DNA of 64,000 nucleotides, taken from Aestuariivirga litoralis (GTDB lineage: Bacteria > Pseudomonadota > Alphaproteobacteria > Rhizobiales > Aestuariivirgaceae). Positions 34,722 through 43,200 of this stretch are shown here, one piece after another; positions within the stretch are counted from its first letter, which is position 1, and each line of letters starts with the position of its first letter. The stretch covers positions 558,001 through 622,000 of the forward strand of contig NZ_WAHS01000001.1 of assembly GCF_015714715.1 (NCBI RefSeq). Reading direction: 5' to 3'. Made by a program: the position numbers and the translations under genes. The notes under the pieces were generated by a model. It worked only from the letters and a program-made list of their open reading frames with translations, was not told the DNA's origin and did not search any database.

Positions 34722-35411
34722 TCAGAAGGCCCAGATCGCTGCCGCGCGGACTTCATGCTCGTTGCCGCCACCATGGACATCGCAACCACCGCAACCGGTG
34801 AAGTGGGTATCCTGGAATTGGGTGTAGAGATAGTCGAAGCGCAGACGCAGGCTGTCGGTAACGGCGCTTTCAACACCAGCGCCCACACTCCAGCCCCACT
34901 GGCCGGCTCTTTCATCGGAACCGCCAAGCGAAACATTGTCCACAAGGTGGCCCATGCCGTAGGCGCCGCCAGCCTGCAGGAAGAACAAGGTTGAATCCAT
35001 CGCATAGCCGAAGCGGCCATTGACGCGGCCGATATAGTCGTAGCCGAACTTGAAATCTGCGCCGGTTTGCATGTTGTAAACAAGGTTGCCGGTGGTTTCG
35101 AGATTGCCTTCGATGCCAAACACAAACTGATCCATCTGGACGTTGTAGCCCACGAGGCCGCCACCCTTCACGCCGCAGCCGGCATTCAGATAGCTAAGGC
35201 TCGTAGTGGAGTCGGTGATTGAACCATCCATACAGGCCATGCCCACATAGGCACCCACATAAGCGCCGGACCAGTCATAGGTCGCGGGACGCAAGTGATC
35301 GACTGGCGGAGGAGGCGGAGGAGGAAGCGTGTCGAGATCGGCAGCAAGCGAAGTAGCGGCGGGAAGCAACATAGACAACGCGACAGAAAGAAGGATCAAA
35401 TACTTTTTCAT
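34722..35411 (-). CDS. outer-membrane beta-barrel protein (Omp25/31-like)
   Basis: A 229-residue protein with a signal peptide ending SLAADLDT, a Pro-rich linker (PPPPPPV) and an eight-strand barrel of alternating hydrophobic residues from YDWSGAYVGAYVG on, ending with aromatic Phe (AAIWAF) as required for barrel assembly. This is the rhizobial/Brucella Omp25-Omp31 family of small surface porin-like proteins. Two Cys pairs (GMACMDG, GCGVKGG and CGGCDVHGG) are less usual in barrels. A 202-base region with several TTAA elements lies upstream toward thrS. Confidence 0.85.
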   Translation of the reverse strand: MKKYLILLSVALSMLLPAATSLAADLDTLPPPPPPPVDHLRPATYDWSGAYVGAYVGMACMDGSITDSTTSLSYLNAGCGVKGGGLVGYNVQMDQFVFGIEGNLETTGNLVYNMQTGADFKFGYDYIGRVNGRFGYAMDSTLFFLQAGGAYGMGHLVDNVSLGGSDERAGQWGWSVGAGVESAVTDSLRLRFDYLYTQFQDTHFTGCGGCDVHGGGNEHEVRAAAIWAF

Positions 35412-35463
35412 AGGTACCCCTGAACTTGAACTTACAGTTGGGGGGCATCATGGTGTGTTAAGG

Positions 35464-35478
35464 TTAATCCCCGGTTAG
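35464..35478. promoter_or_regulatory. CtrA-like box upstream of the outer-membrane barrel gene
   Basis: TTAA-TCCCCGG-TTAG matches the CtrA consensus TTAA-N7-TTAA in seven of eight defined bases, 53 bases upstream of the barrel gene start. A further TTAA lies at 35458. This is motif matching only. Confidence 0.3.
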
Positions 35479-35613
35479 CGAAAACTGAACAGCGGGTTAA
35501 TCTGTGCGATTTGCCGGGCTTGACGTGGCAGAAATGCCACGGCAATTGCTGTGCTGTTCACTTAACGATTTGCCTACCCGGGCCGTAGCCGGGAGTGGGC
35601 TGGAAGGAAGATC

Positions 35614-37569
35614 ATGATTACGCTCACGTTCCCCGATGGCACCAAGCGCGAAGTTGAAAGCGGGGCCTCGGCCGCACAAGTCGCAGCCTCAATCGCCAAA
35701 TCCCTTGAGAAAAAAGCCGTGGCCGCCTTGGTCAATGGCAAGCTGGTTGATCTGGCTGATCCGATCACTGCTGACAGCACGCTGAAGATCGTGACGCGCG
35801 ATGATGATGAGGCGCTGGAACTCATCCGCCATGACGCGGCTCACGTGCTGGCCGAAGCGGTGCAGGAGCTTTTCCCCGGCACGCAGGTGACCATTGGCCC
35901 GGTGATCGAGAATGGCTTCTATTACGACTTCTTCCGCAACGAGCCTTTCACGCCCGCCGATTTCCCGGCCATCGAGAAAAAGATGCGCGAGATCATTGCG
36001 CGCGACAAGCCGTTCACCAAATCGACGAAGACGCGCGAAGAGGCGAAGCAATTCTTCCGCGACAAGGGCGAGATGTTCAAGGTTGAGCTGGTGGATGCGA
36101 TCCCCGGCAATGAAGACATCAAGTTCTATGATCAGGGTGGCTGGATCGATCTGTGCCGTGGCCCGCATATGACGAGCACGGGCAAGATCGGTGGCTCCTT
36201 CAAGCTGATGAAGGTGGCCGGCGCTTACTGGCGCGGTGATTCAAAGAACCCGATGCTGACGCGCATCTATGCGACCGCCTGGGCCAATGACAAGGATATG
36301 GCCACCTATGTCACGGCGCTGGAAGAAGCTGAAAAGCGCGACCACCGCAAGCTGGGCCGCGAGATGGACCTGTTCCATTTCCAAGAGGAAGGCCCCGGCG
36401 TGGTGTTCTGGCATCCGAAGGGCTGGACCATGTTCCAGCAGCTCATCGCCTACATGCGCCGCCGCTTGAATCGTTTGGGCTATGACGAAGTGAACGCGCC
36501 GCAGTTGCTTGACAAGAGCTTGTGGGAAACGTCTGGCCATTGGGGCTGGTACAAGGAAGCCATGTTCGGTGCTACGCCGGCGGGAGAAGAAGCCGAGGAC
36601 GGCGACCGTATTTATGCGATCAAGCCGATGAACTGCCCGGGCCATGTGCAGATTTTCAAGCACGGCCTGCGCTCCTACCGCGAGTTGCCGATGCGGCTGG
36701 CGGAATTTGGCGCAGTGCATCGCTATGAACCTTCGGGCGCGCTGCATGGCCTGATGCGTGTGCGTGGGTTTACGCAGGACGATGCGCATATTTTCTGCAC
36801 GGATGCGCAGATGCGCGACGAGTGCTTGAAGATCAATGATCTTATCCTCTCGACCTACCGCGATTTCGGCTTCGAGCAGATCGTAGTGAAGCTTTCGACG
36901 CGCCCTGAAAAGCGCGTGGGCAGTGACGAGGCCTGGGACCGCGCCGAAAAGATCATGGGCGAAGTGCTGGAGCAGATTGCCTCCGAGAGTAACGGTGCGA
37001 TCAAGACGTCGATCAATCCGGGCGAGGGCGCGTTCTATGGCCCCAAGTTCGAATATGTGTTGCGCGATGCGATCGGCCGTGACTGGCAGTGCGGCACCAC
37101 GCAGGTCGATTTCAACCTGCCGGAACGCTTCGGCGCGTTTTACATCGGTGAGGATGGCAACAAGCATGTGCCGGTGATGATCCACCGCGCCATCTGCGGC
37201 TCGATGGAGCGCTATCTCGGCATTCTGATCGAGCATTTCGCCGGGCATTTCCCGCTCTGGCTGGCGCCGCAGCAGGTGATGGTGTGCACCATTACCAGCG
37301 ATGCGGATGAATATGCCGTTCAGGTAACAGAGCAGCTCAAGGCCGCCGGCATCCGCGCCAATGTCGATCTGCGCAATGAGAAGATCAACTACAAGGTCCG
37401 CGAACATTCGGTGACGAAGGTTCCGGTAATCCTGGTCGTCGGCAAGCGCGAGATGGAAGAGCAGGCGGTGAATATGCGCCGGCTGGGTTCACAGGCGCAG
37501 CAGCCGATGACGCTGGCGGACGCCATCGCGTCGTTGAAGACAGAAGCTGTGCCACCTGATCTAAGGTGA
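35614..37569 (+). CDS. thrS: threonyl-tRNA synthetase
   Basis: A 651-residue class II synthetase with an N-terminal TGS domain (1-62), an SAD editing domain (about 65-225, with [11 protein letters not shown] and the CRGPHM motif), the catalytic core with motif 2 and the zinc ligands (Cys in KPMNCPGHV, two later His), and a C-terminal anticodon-binding domain (about 545-640). Complete length and all motifs indicate an essential functional gene. GGAAGG precedes the ATG. It stands alone on plus. Confidence 0.97.
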   Translation: MITLTFPDGTKREVESGASAAQVAASIAKSLEKKAVAALVNGKLVDLADPITADSTLKIVTRDDDEALELIRHDAAHVLAEAVQELFPGTQVTIGPVIENGFYYDFFRNEPFTPADFPAIEKKMREIIARDKPFTKSTKTREEAKQFFRDKGEMFKVELVDAIPGNEDIKFYDQGGWIDLCRGPHMTSTGKIGGSFKLMKVAGAYWRGDSKNPMLTRIYATAWANDKDMATYVTALEEAEKRDHRKLGREMDLFHFQEEGPGVVFWHPKGWTMFQQLIAYMRRRLNRLGYDEVNAPQLLDKSLWETSGHWGWYKEAMFGATPAGEEAEDGDRIYAIKPMNCPGHVQIFKHGLRSYRELPMRLAEFGAVHRYEPSGALHGLMRVRGFTQDDAHIFCTDAQMRDECLKINDLILSTYRDFGFEQIVVKLSTRPEKRVGSDEAWDRAEKIMGEVLEQIASESNGAIKTSINPGEGAFYGPKFEYVLRDAIGRDWQCGTTQVDFNLPERFGAFYIGEDGNKHVPVMIHRAICGSMERYLGILIEHFAGHFPLWLAPQQVMVCTITSDADEYAVQVTEQLKAAGIRANVDLRNEKINYKVREHSVTKVPVILVVGKREMEEQAVNMRRLGSQAQQPMTLADAIASLKTEAVPPDLR

Positions 37570-37600
37570 TCCAACGCCCCACGCAGCCCGTAATGGCGGC

Positions 37601-38326
37601 ATGGGGAGATTCATCATCATCGGAACGGCAGGCATCGGTGGCGCGCTGGCGCGCAAGCTGAAGGCGCAGGGGCATGAGCCTTTCCTGATCGGCCGCAACG
37701 CAGGGCAATTGTCTGAACTTGGGTCTGAACTCACCTGCGAGCATGCGGTGGCGGATGTGACCGATATGGATGCGCTGATGGTGGCCGTGCATTCGGCAGG
37801 AACAATTCTGGATGGGCTGGCCTATTGCGTTGGCACCATCAACTTGAAACCGGTAACACGGTTTACGGAGGCGGATGTAAGCCGTGATTTTGAAGTGAAT
37901 GCGTTGGGAGCCTTCCGTGCGGTTCAGTCGGCGCTGCCTGCCCTCAAGGCTTCGACTCAAGATACTGCGTCCATTCTTTTGTTCTCCACCGTGGCCGTGG
38001 GGCAGGGGTTTGCATCACATGTGAGCGTAGCGATGGCTAAGGGTGCGGTCGAGGGTATGACCCGCGCTTTGGCTGCGGAACTGGCGCCCAAGATCAGGGT
38101 AAATGCGATTGCACCTTCGCTGACCCAGACTCCGTTGGCCGAGTCGCTCACGCGCAATGCAGCTACCGCGCAAGCGTTGGCTGCTCTTCATCCACTGCAA
38201 CGGCTTGGAACCTCAGAGGATATGGCTTCTCTTGGCGCTTTCCTGCTGGGGCCGGAAGCCAGCTGGATAACCGGACAAATCATAGGCGTCGACGGCGGGC
38301 GCGGCACCCTGCGCACCAAAGGGTGA
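37601..38326 (+). CDS. SDR-family protein lacking the catalytic Tyr
   Basis: A 241-residue short-chain dehydrogenase-like protein. The glycine motif is GTAGIGG (residues 8-14), shorter than the classical TGxxxGIG. The central NAG-like region and the Ser segment LLFSTVAV are kept, as is the Lys of the active site, but the YxxxK motif reads VAMAK, with Val in place of Tyr. It ends with the usual [16 protein letters not shown]. Without Tyr the standard hydride transfer is unlikely, so it may catalyse another reaction or bind nucleotide for regulation. It overlaps the downstream DUF2256 gene by one base. Confidence 0.85.
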   Translation: MGRFIIIGTAGIGGALARKLKAQGHEPFLIGRNAGQLSELGSELTCEHAVADVTDMDALMVAVHSAGTILDGLAYCVGTINLKPVTRFTEADVSRDFEVNALGAFRAVQSALPALKASTQDTASILLFSTVAVGQGFASHVSVAMAKGAVEGMTRALAAELAPKIRVNAIAPSLTQTPLAESLTRNAATAQALAALHPLQRLGTSEDMASLGAFLLGPEASWITGQIIGVDGGRGTLRTKG

Positions 38327-38484
38327 TGCGCAAGCACCCGAAGTCCGAACTCCCCACAAAGATTTGTGCATGTTGCGGACGTCCATTCACTTGGCGTAAA
38401 AAATGGGAAAAGGTGTGGCTGGAAGTAAAATATTGTTCGGATCGCTGCCGGGCCTTGAAGCGTAACAAAATAAGTTCCATATAG
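38326..38484 (+). CDS. DUF2256 zinc-ribbon mini-protein
   Basis: A 52-residue protein whose ATG shares the A of the upstream TGA (TGATG). It translates as [52 protein letters not shown]. The two CxxC-like pairs (CACC and CSDRC) form a treble-clef-like zinc site, and PFTWRKKW is the DUF2256 hallmark. Such proteins are often near photolyase/cryptochrome-type or SDR genes; function is unknown. Coupled translation with the SDR gene is likely. Its 8-base distance to the next gene suggests a three-gene operon. Confidence 0.85.
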   Translation: MRKHPKSELPTKICACCGRPFTWRKKWEKVWLEVKYCSDRCRALKRNKISSI

Positions 38485-38492
38485 CCCGCATC

Positions 38493-39512
38493 ATGGAAAT
38501 TGGCATTTACACATTTGCAGACGTTCCCGCGGGCAAGCCTGAATTTGGCGGGCAGCGGTTGCGCAATTTGGTTGAAGAGATGGAGCTGGCCGATCAAGTC
38601 GGGCTCGATGTCATTGCCGTGGGTGAGCACCACCGGGCTGACTATGCCGTCTCGTCGCCGCCGGTTATTCTCGCTGCTGGCGCAGCTCGGACGAAGAAGA
38701 TCAAGCTGTCTTCCGCGGTGACCGTGCTGTCTTCCGATGATCCGGTGCGTGTGTACCAGCAGTTCGCCACCGTTGATGGCATCTCCAATGGGCGCGCTGA
38801 GATCATGGCGGGGCGGGGCTCGTTTATCGAGAGTTATCCACTTTTTGGCTATGATCTCGATGATTATGATGCGCTGTTTGCCGAGAAGCTTGATCTGTTG
38901 ATGAAGCTGAATGAGGGCGAGCGCATTACATGGAATGGCAAATTGCGGCCTTCGCTGAACGATGCAGGGATTTATCCTCGCCCTGAGCAGAAGAAGCTGC
39001 CGATCTGGATCGCTGTGGGGGGCACGCCGCAATCGGTGGTGCGGGCGGCCACGCTCAACCTGCCGATGGCACTGGCTATCATTGGTGGCGACCCGCGCCG
39101 CTTCAAGCCGTTCTTTGATCTGTACCGCGAGACGCATGCCAAGGCCGGGCATGACCCGAAGGACATTCAGCTGTCGCTGAACATGCATGGCTTTGTGTCG
39201 GATACCCTCGACAATGCCAAGAAAATCTATGGTGCTGCCGAGATCGAGGTGATGAACCGCATTGGCGGTGAGCGCGGCTGGCCCAAGCAGGGTTGGAGCC
39301 ATTTCGAAGCGGCTGCAGGTCCCAATGGGAACCTGATCGTAGGTGACGCCGAGCGCGTTGCCGCACGGTTGATCGAGCTGCACGAGATTTTCGGCAATAC
39401 CCGCATCCTGATCCAGATGGCTTTGGGCACCGTGCCGCATGCTGAACAGATGAAGGCCATCGAGATTTTGGGCCACAAGGTGGCGCCGATTGTGCGCAAG
39501 GCGATCGGTTAG
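38493..39512 (+). CDS. LLM-class flavin-dependent oxidoreductase
   Basis: A 339-residue TIM-barrel enzyme of the bacterial luciferase-like family that uses FMNH2 and oxygen. Features are the N-terminal MEIGIYTFADVPAG, GLDVIAVGEHHRADYAVSSP (shown in part) and SSDDPVRVYQQFATVDGISN, all close to the group of LLM enzymes that occur with nitroreductase-type flavin enzymes. Substrate is unknown. It may be cotranscribed with the SDR and DUF2256 genes. Confidence 0.88.
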   Translation: MEIGIYTFADVPAGKPEFGGQRLRNLVEEMELADQVGLDVIAVGEHHRADYAVSSPPVILAAGAARTKKIKLSSAVTVLSSDDPVRVYQQFATVDGISNGRAEIMAGRGSFIESYPLFGYDLDDYDALFAEKLDLLMKLNEGERITWNGKLRPSLNDAGIYPRPEQKKLPIWIAVGGTPQSVVRAATLNLPMALAIIGGDPRRFKPFFDLYRETHAKAGHDPKDIQLSLNMHGFVSDTLDNAKKIYGAAEIEVMNRIGGERGWPKQGWSHFEAAAGPNGNLIVGDAERVAARLIELHEIFGNTRILIQMALGTVPHAEQMKAIEILGHKVAPIVRKAIG

Positions 39513-39603
39513 TTTCCAGCCGATACAACGCCTAACGACTTCGTGATTGATCTTGATTTGCTCCCCGCGCGTAAAAGCTTGATATTGGGGCAAGGAGAGA
39601 TTC

Positions 39604-40236
39604 ATGGCGCAAAAGGTTTTGGTTCACCGGCTCTATGTCCGGATATTCCATTGGCTGAACGCCATTGCGATGTTCATGATGATCACCAGCGGCTGGCGCA
39701 TCTACAATGCCTCGCCGCTTTTCGACTTTTCATTTCCCGATGCGATCACGTTAGGCGACTGGCTGGGTGGCGCGCTGCAATGGCACTTCGCGGCCATGTG
39801 GCTGTTTGTTATCAATCTCGGCGTTTACATCGTGCTCGGACTGGCCACAGGGCATTTCCGCCGGAAGTTCCTGCCGCTCAGCCCGCGCGCATTGGTGCAT
39901 GACGTGAATGACGCGCTGCATCTCAAACTGGCCCATGATAGCCACGACTATAACGCCGTGCAAAAGCTGTTCTATATCGGCATTACACTGGTGATGATAC
40001 TCACCTTCATTTCTGGCCTGGCAGTTTGGAAGTCGGTGCAGTTCCAACTGATCGGCCATCTATTCGGAGGCTATGAGGGCGCGCGGCTGGTGCATTTTGC
40101 CGGCATGAGCCTGATCTGCGCTTTCGTCGTGGTGCATCTGGCGCTGGTGCTGCTCGTGCCTTCGACGCTCCTTCCCATGATCACGGGTAAGGGCAAAGCG
40201 TTCCCCAAGGATGTGGAGAAAAATCATGTTGCTTAA
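39604..40236 (+). CDS. cytochrome b-type membrane subunit (cytochrome b561/Ni-hydrogenase cyt-b-like)
   Basis: A 210-residue protein with four membrane spans (about 12-32, 60-82, 120-142 and 162-190). Four His residues in or near spans, H16, H61, H164 and H178, fit two b-type hemes. The fold is that of the N-terminal cytochrome b/b6 domain that passes electrons from quinol to periplasmic enzymes. It overlaps the molybdopterin oxidoreductase gene by 11 bases, so the two very likely form one enzyme. It differs from MsrQ, which is a six-span protein with another motif set. CAAGGAGAG precedes the ATG. Confidence 0.87.
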   Translation: MAQKVLVHRLYVRIFHWLNAIAMFMMITSGWRIYNASPLFDFSFPDAITLGDWLGGALQWHFAAMWLFVINLGVYIVLGLATGHFRRKFLPLSPRALVHDVNDALHLKLAHDSHDYNAVQKLFYIGITLVMILTFISGLAVWKSVQFQLIGHLFGGYEGARLVHFAGMSLICAFVVVHLALVLLVPSTLLPMITGKGKAFPKDVEKNHVA

Positions 40237-40984
40237 GCGCAAAGAGCCGAAGCTGTTGCTGCCCCGCACAACGGAGGTTATCAGTCTTGAGCGCCGCTTG
40301 TTCATGGGCAAGGCGCTGTCGCTCGGTGCGCTCACCATGCTCACCGGTTGCAATGTGGCCGACGATGGTCAGGCACAGAAGATCCTCGATGTCATGTCGA
40401 AATGGAATGACAAGGCGCAGGCCGCTCTGTTCAACCCGAACCGCATGGCGCTGACTTACTCGGAAGCAGAGATCACCGAGCCATTTCCCTTTAACGCCTA
40501 TTATTCCGAAGACCAGGCACCTGAGGTGAAGGAGGAGGGCTACAAGCTCGAACTTTCCGGCCTGATCGACAAGAAAGACCCTTGGACGCTCGACAAGCTT
40601 CGTGCCCTGCCGCAGGAAAGCCAGATCACAAGGCATATCTGCGTGGAAGGCTGGAGTGCCATTGGCAAATGGGGCGGCGTGCCGCTCGGCAATTTCCTGC
40701 GCATGGTGGGGGCTGATCTCACCGCCAAATATGTCGGCTTCAAATGCGCGGATGATTATTACCAGTCGATCGACATGGCCTCGGCACTGCATCCGCAAAC
40801 CATCATTGCACTCACCTGGCGTGATCAGGTGCTGCCGCGCAAATATGGTTTCCCGATGAAGGTGCGTATCCCCACCAAGCTCGGTTACAAGAATCCTAAA
40901 TACATCACGGCCATGTATGTGACCAATGATTATCCCGGTGGCTATTGGGAAGACCAGGGTTACAATTGGTATGGCGGTTCGTGA
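40226..40984 (+). CDS. periplasmic molybdopterin-dependent oxidoreductase (sulfite-oxidase fold)
   Basis: A 252-residue protein. The N-terminus has a twin-Arg pair (R23-R24 in ERRLFMGK), a hydrophobic stretch and a lipobox-like LTGC at 39-42, so it is probably exported by Tat and may be lipid-anchored. The sulfite-oxidase-type molybdopterin domain shows RHICVEGWSAIGKWGGVPL with the Mo-ligand Cys139, and SGLIDKKDPWTL. GGAGA lies before ATG 40226. With the cytochrome b partner it should be a quinol-linked reductase or oxidase; MsrP-like sulfoxide reduction is one possibility, not proven. Confidence 0.88.
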   Translation: MLLKRKEPKLLLPRTTEVISLERRLFMGKALSLGALTMLTGCNVADDGQAQKILDVMSKWNDKAQAALFNPNRMALTYSEAEITEPFPFNAYYSEDQAPEVKEEGYKLELSGLIDKKDPWTLDKLRALPQESQITRHICVEGWSAIGKWGGVPLGNFLRMVGADLTAKYVGFKCADDYYQSIDMASALHPQTIIALTWRDQVLPRKYGFPMKVRIPTKLGYKNPKYITAMYVTNDYPGGYWEDQGYNWYGGS

Positions 40985-41103
40985 ACCTCGCGAACCATCA
41001 CAGCTTCGTGTTGTGAGTTTATTTGAGTCCTGAACTGAGCTCAGCCAAGTTGACAAGATGGAACAATGAAGTTCCGCAAATTCTAACTCCCAGGAGAAAC
41101 CCC

Positions 41104-41385
41104 ATGATCAAGTCAATTTTTGCTGCCGCCGTTCTTGTTGCTGCATTCTCTGCTCCGGCTTTCGCCGAAGACATGATGAAGTGCGACGACGCATCCATGA
41201 AGATGATGCATGATGAAATGGACAAGATGGGTGGCTCGATGGCCAAGCAGACCGATGCCATGAAAAAGGGCATGGAAATGGCCAAGGACAACATGATGAA
41301 GGCCGGCGAAGCGATGAAGGCCGGCAATATGGACGAATGCTCCAAGCAGATGGGCATGGCCAAGACCAACATGATGATGAAGTAA
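41104..41385 (+). CDS. exported Met-rich peptide, MXKDX-pentapeptide-like
   Basis: A 93-residue precursor with signal peptide MIKSIFAAAVLVAAFSAPAFA and a mature part of 72 residues that holds 20 Met, many Lys, Asp and Gly, and two Cys. Repeating units such as MAKDN, AMKKG and MMKAG resemble the pentapeptide MXKDX repeat family. CAGGAGA precedes the ATG. A terminator follows. It lies 119 bases after the molybdoenzyme gene. Met-rich periplasmic peptides can bind Cu(I) or act as sacrificial oxidant sinks that are re-reduced by a Met-sulfoxide reductase; both are inferences here. Confidence 0.82.
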   Translation: MIKSIFAAAVLVAAFSAPAFAEDMMKCDDASMKMMHDEMDKMGGSMAKQTDAMKKGMEMAKDNMMKAGEAMKAGNMDECSKQMGMAKTNMMMK

Positions 41386-41410
41386 GCAGGGCAGACCTGC
41401 ACAATCTGAA

Positions 41411-41439
41411 AGGGCGGCCCGTTTGGTGCCGCCCTTTTT
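41411..41439 (+). terminator. rho-independent terminator after the Met-rich peptide gene
   Basis: AGGGCGGC and GCCGCCCT form an 8-bp stem with a 9-base loop, followed by TTTTT (41435-41439). It separates the redox gene set from pirin, whose start is only 18 bases further on. Confidence 0.9.
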
Positions 41440-41456
41440 GTTGCTATATAGGCAAC

Positions 41457-42374
41457 ATGACCCTTCCTCACATTCCAGACCCCATTCCCGGCGATGCCGC
41501 TTCGGTTGATGCCATTGAACATGTTATTGTGCCGCGGGTGCGCGACATTGGCGATTTCGAAGTGCACCGGGCGCTGCCTGCCGCAGAGCGGCAGATGATT
41601 GGGCCGTTTATTTTCTTTGACCGTTTTGGCCCGGTTATGATGAAGGCGGGCAAGGGCATGGATGTGCGCCCGCATCCGCATATTGGGCTTTCCACGGTGA
41701 CATGGCTGTTCGATGGCGTGATCTATCACCGTGACAGTTTGGGTTCCGAGCAGCCGATCTCGCCCGGCGAACTGAATTGGATGACGGCGGGCAAAGGCAT
41801 CGTGCATTCCGAACGCACGCCGGCGCTGGAGCGCACCTCAGGCCAGAGCATGTTCGGGCTGCAAAGCTGGGTGGCACTGCCGAAACAATTTGAAGAGACT
41901 TCGCCAGGCTTTGAGCATGTTGCGGAAGCGCAGATGCCAATTATGGAAGACAATGGGCGCTGGGTGAAAGTGATCGCCGGTGAGATGTTCGGTGAACGCT
42001 CACCCGTCAAAACTCATTCCGATTTGTTCTATGGCGATGTGCGACTGGAGCCGGGCGCGATCCTGCCTTTGCCGCCCGAGCATGAAGAACGCGGACTTTA
42101 TCTGATCAATGGCCGCATTGAGATTGCCGGGCGTGAGATCGAGGCGGGCAAGCTCGTCTCGTTCAAGCCCAAGGCAGAGATTCTGGTGAAGGCGCTTGAG
42201 CACTCACATTTCATGCTGCTGGGCGGCGAGCCGATGGATGGGCCGCGTCACATCTGGTGGAATTTCGTGTCATCCTCGAAAGAGAAGATCGATGCCGCCA
42301 AGGAAGAATGGCGCACCGGCAAATTCAAGATCGTGCCGGGGGACGACAAGGAATTCATCCCGCTGCCAGTATAG
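41457..42374 (+). CDS. pirin family protein
   Basis: A 305-residue bicupin. The start at 41457 follows the terminator; an earlier in-frame start would run through the Met-rich gene and terminator. The iron-binding N-cupin has PHPHIGLSTVTWLF and HSERTP, and the NWMTAGKGIVHSE segment is a pirin hallmark. Bacterial pirins may act as quercetinases or regulators of pyruvate metabolism; no choice is possible here. No ribosome site is obvious within the 18-base gap. Confidence 0.9.
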   Translation: MTLPHIPDPIPGDAASVDAIEHVIVPRVRDIGDFEVHRALPAAERQMIGPFIFFDRFGPVMMKAGKGMDVRPHPHIGLSTVTWLFDGVIYHRDSLGSEQPISPGELNWMTAGKGIVHSERTPALERTSGQSMFGLQSWVALPKQFEETSPGFEHVAEAQMPIMEDNGRWVKVIAGEMFGERSPVKTHSDLFYGDVRLEPGAILPLPPEHEERGLYLINGRIEIAGREIEAGKLVSFKPKAEILVKALEHSHFMLLGGEPMDGPRHIWWNFVSSSKEKIDAAKEEWRTGKFKIVPGDDKEFIPLPV

Positions 42375-42379
42375 GCCCG

Positions 42380-42475
42380 AACAGAAACGCCACCCAGTCC
42401 TGCCGCCGTTGCAGCGAAACCCGGTGGCGTGGACGCGAGGGGGCAGGGTGCAAATCGCCCGACGCGTGGTCTGTT
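42380..42475 (+). ncRNA. three-way-junction RNA candidate, C4-antisense-RNA-like
   Basis: The region folds by eye into a closed three-way junction: outer stem AACAGA (42380-42385)/TCTGTT (42470-42475); arm one CGCCACC (42388-42394)/GGTGGCG (42423-42429) with inner hairpin CTGC/GCAG (42400-42403, 42411-42414); arm two ACGCG (42433-42437)/CGCGT (42463-42467) with inner GGGC/GCCC (42441-42444, 42457-42460). The sequence around GCCCGACGCGTGGTCTGTTA recalls, from memory, the C4 antisense RNA of phages P1 and P7 and their relatives. No phage gene is present in the window. Processing and function are inferred. Confidence 0.5.
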
Positions 42476-42528
42476 AGAAACTCCCCCCAACTCTTCGGCT
42501 GGCGTGATGCTGTTCTCGCATGATCGCT

Positions 42529-42560
42529 CCACCAGTCTCAAGCTTATGCTTAAGGGGTGG
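42529..42560 (+). promoter_or_regulatory. leader hairpin upstream of the nitroreductase gene
   Basis: CCACC (42529-42533) pairs with GGTGG (42556-42560) around an inner hairpin AAGC-TTAT-GCTT. The GGGTGG at 42555-42560 is also complementary to CCACCC at 42390-42395 in the structured RNA candidate, so the two segments could compete. It ends 53 bases before the ATG at 42614. Confidence 0.35.
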
Positions 42561-42613
42561 TTAACCGCGCAGCGCATGTTGAATTCAAAGGTCAAAAAAG
42601 CCAAACTGGCGGC

Positions 42614-43198
42614 ATGACCCAACTCAACGATACCAGTTCGCTACTGAGCTTCCTCAAGACTCGCAAATCAGCTTCCGCCAAGGCGATGGGGGGGGAAGGC
42701 CCCAACGCCTCGCAGCTCGACCAGATTCTGCAATTGGCCGTCCGCGTTCCGGATCACGGCAAGCTGGCGCCTTGGCGCTTCATCATTTTCCAAGACGGAG
42801 CGCGCGCTGCGGTCGGAGAAAAATTCCGTTCGCGTTGGGCTGAGATGAACCCGGCGCATGGGCCAGACATCCTGAATTTTCAGGCGGCGCTGTTCACCCG
42901 CGCACCGATGGTAATTGTGGTTGTGTCGGCGACACAGACGCATCCGAAAATCCCGCCATGGGAACAGCAGATGTCGGCTGCTGCGGTATGTTTCAATCTG
43001 GAACTGGCGGCGCAGGCTTTGGGCTTTGACGTGCAATGGCAGACCGATTGGGTGTCCTATGATGACGGTGCCAAGGCCGCCATGGGCATGACGTCTGACG
43101 AGCAGGTGGCGGGGCTGATATACATTGGCAAAACCACAGTGCCGCTGGAAGACCGGCCGCGGCCTGACATTTCCAAACTTGTCACCAACTGGAGCTGA
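42614..43198 (+). CDS. nitroreductase family protein
   Basis: A 194-residue FMN-dependent oxidoreductase of the YdjA-like branch, with LKTRKSASAKAMGGEGPN, RVPDHGKLAPWRFIIF (FMN-binding) and the AAAVCFNLELAAQALGFDVQWQTDW helix region (given in parts). YdjA-type members are smaller than classical nitroreductases and reduce quinones or nitro groups. ATG 42614 is preferred over an in-frame GTG at 42557 because the intervening residues have no family match and lie in the leader hairpin. It precedes the HAD gene by two bases. Confidence 0.9.
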   Translation: MTQLNDTSSLLSFLKTRKSASAKAMGGEGPNASQLDQILQLAVRVPDHGKLAPWRFIIFQDGARAAVGEKFRSRWAEMNPAHGPDILNFQAALFTRAPMVIVVVSATQTHPKIPPWEQQMSAAAVCFNLELAAQALGFDVQWQTDWVSYDDGAKAAMGMTSDEQVAGLIYIGKTTVPLEDRPRPDISKLVTNWS

Positions 43199-43200
43199 AC

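Noticed and set aside
36241-37407. 388-codon open frame on minus
   Set aside because: Antisense to thrS, with repetitive Ala/Arg/His-rich composition and no recognisable fold.
38280-39605. 441-codon open frame on minus
   Set aside because: Antisense to the luciferase-like enzyme and the DUF2256 gene; the sense genes have clear family motifs.
39604-40984. Direct assignment as MsrPQ (YedYZ)
   Set aside because: The membrane partner is a four-span cytochrome b561-type protein, not the six-span MsrQ; only the molybdenum fold is shared.
41337-41456. Extended N-terminus for the pirin gene
   Set aside because: The added 40 residues cross the Met-rich gene end and a strong terminator; ATG 41457 fits the family.
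42557-42613. GTG start for the nitroreductase at 42557
   Set aside because: It would add 19 residues without family likeness and sits in a hairpin; ATG 42614 fits the family start.
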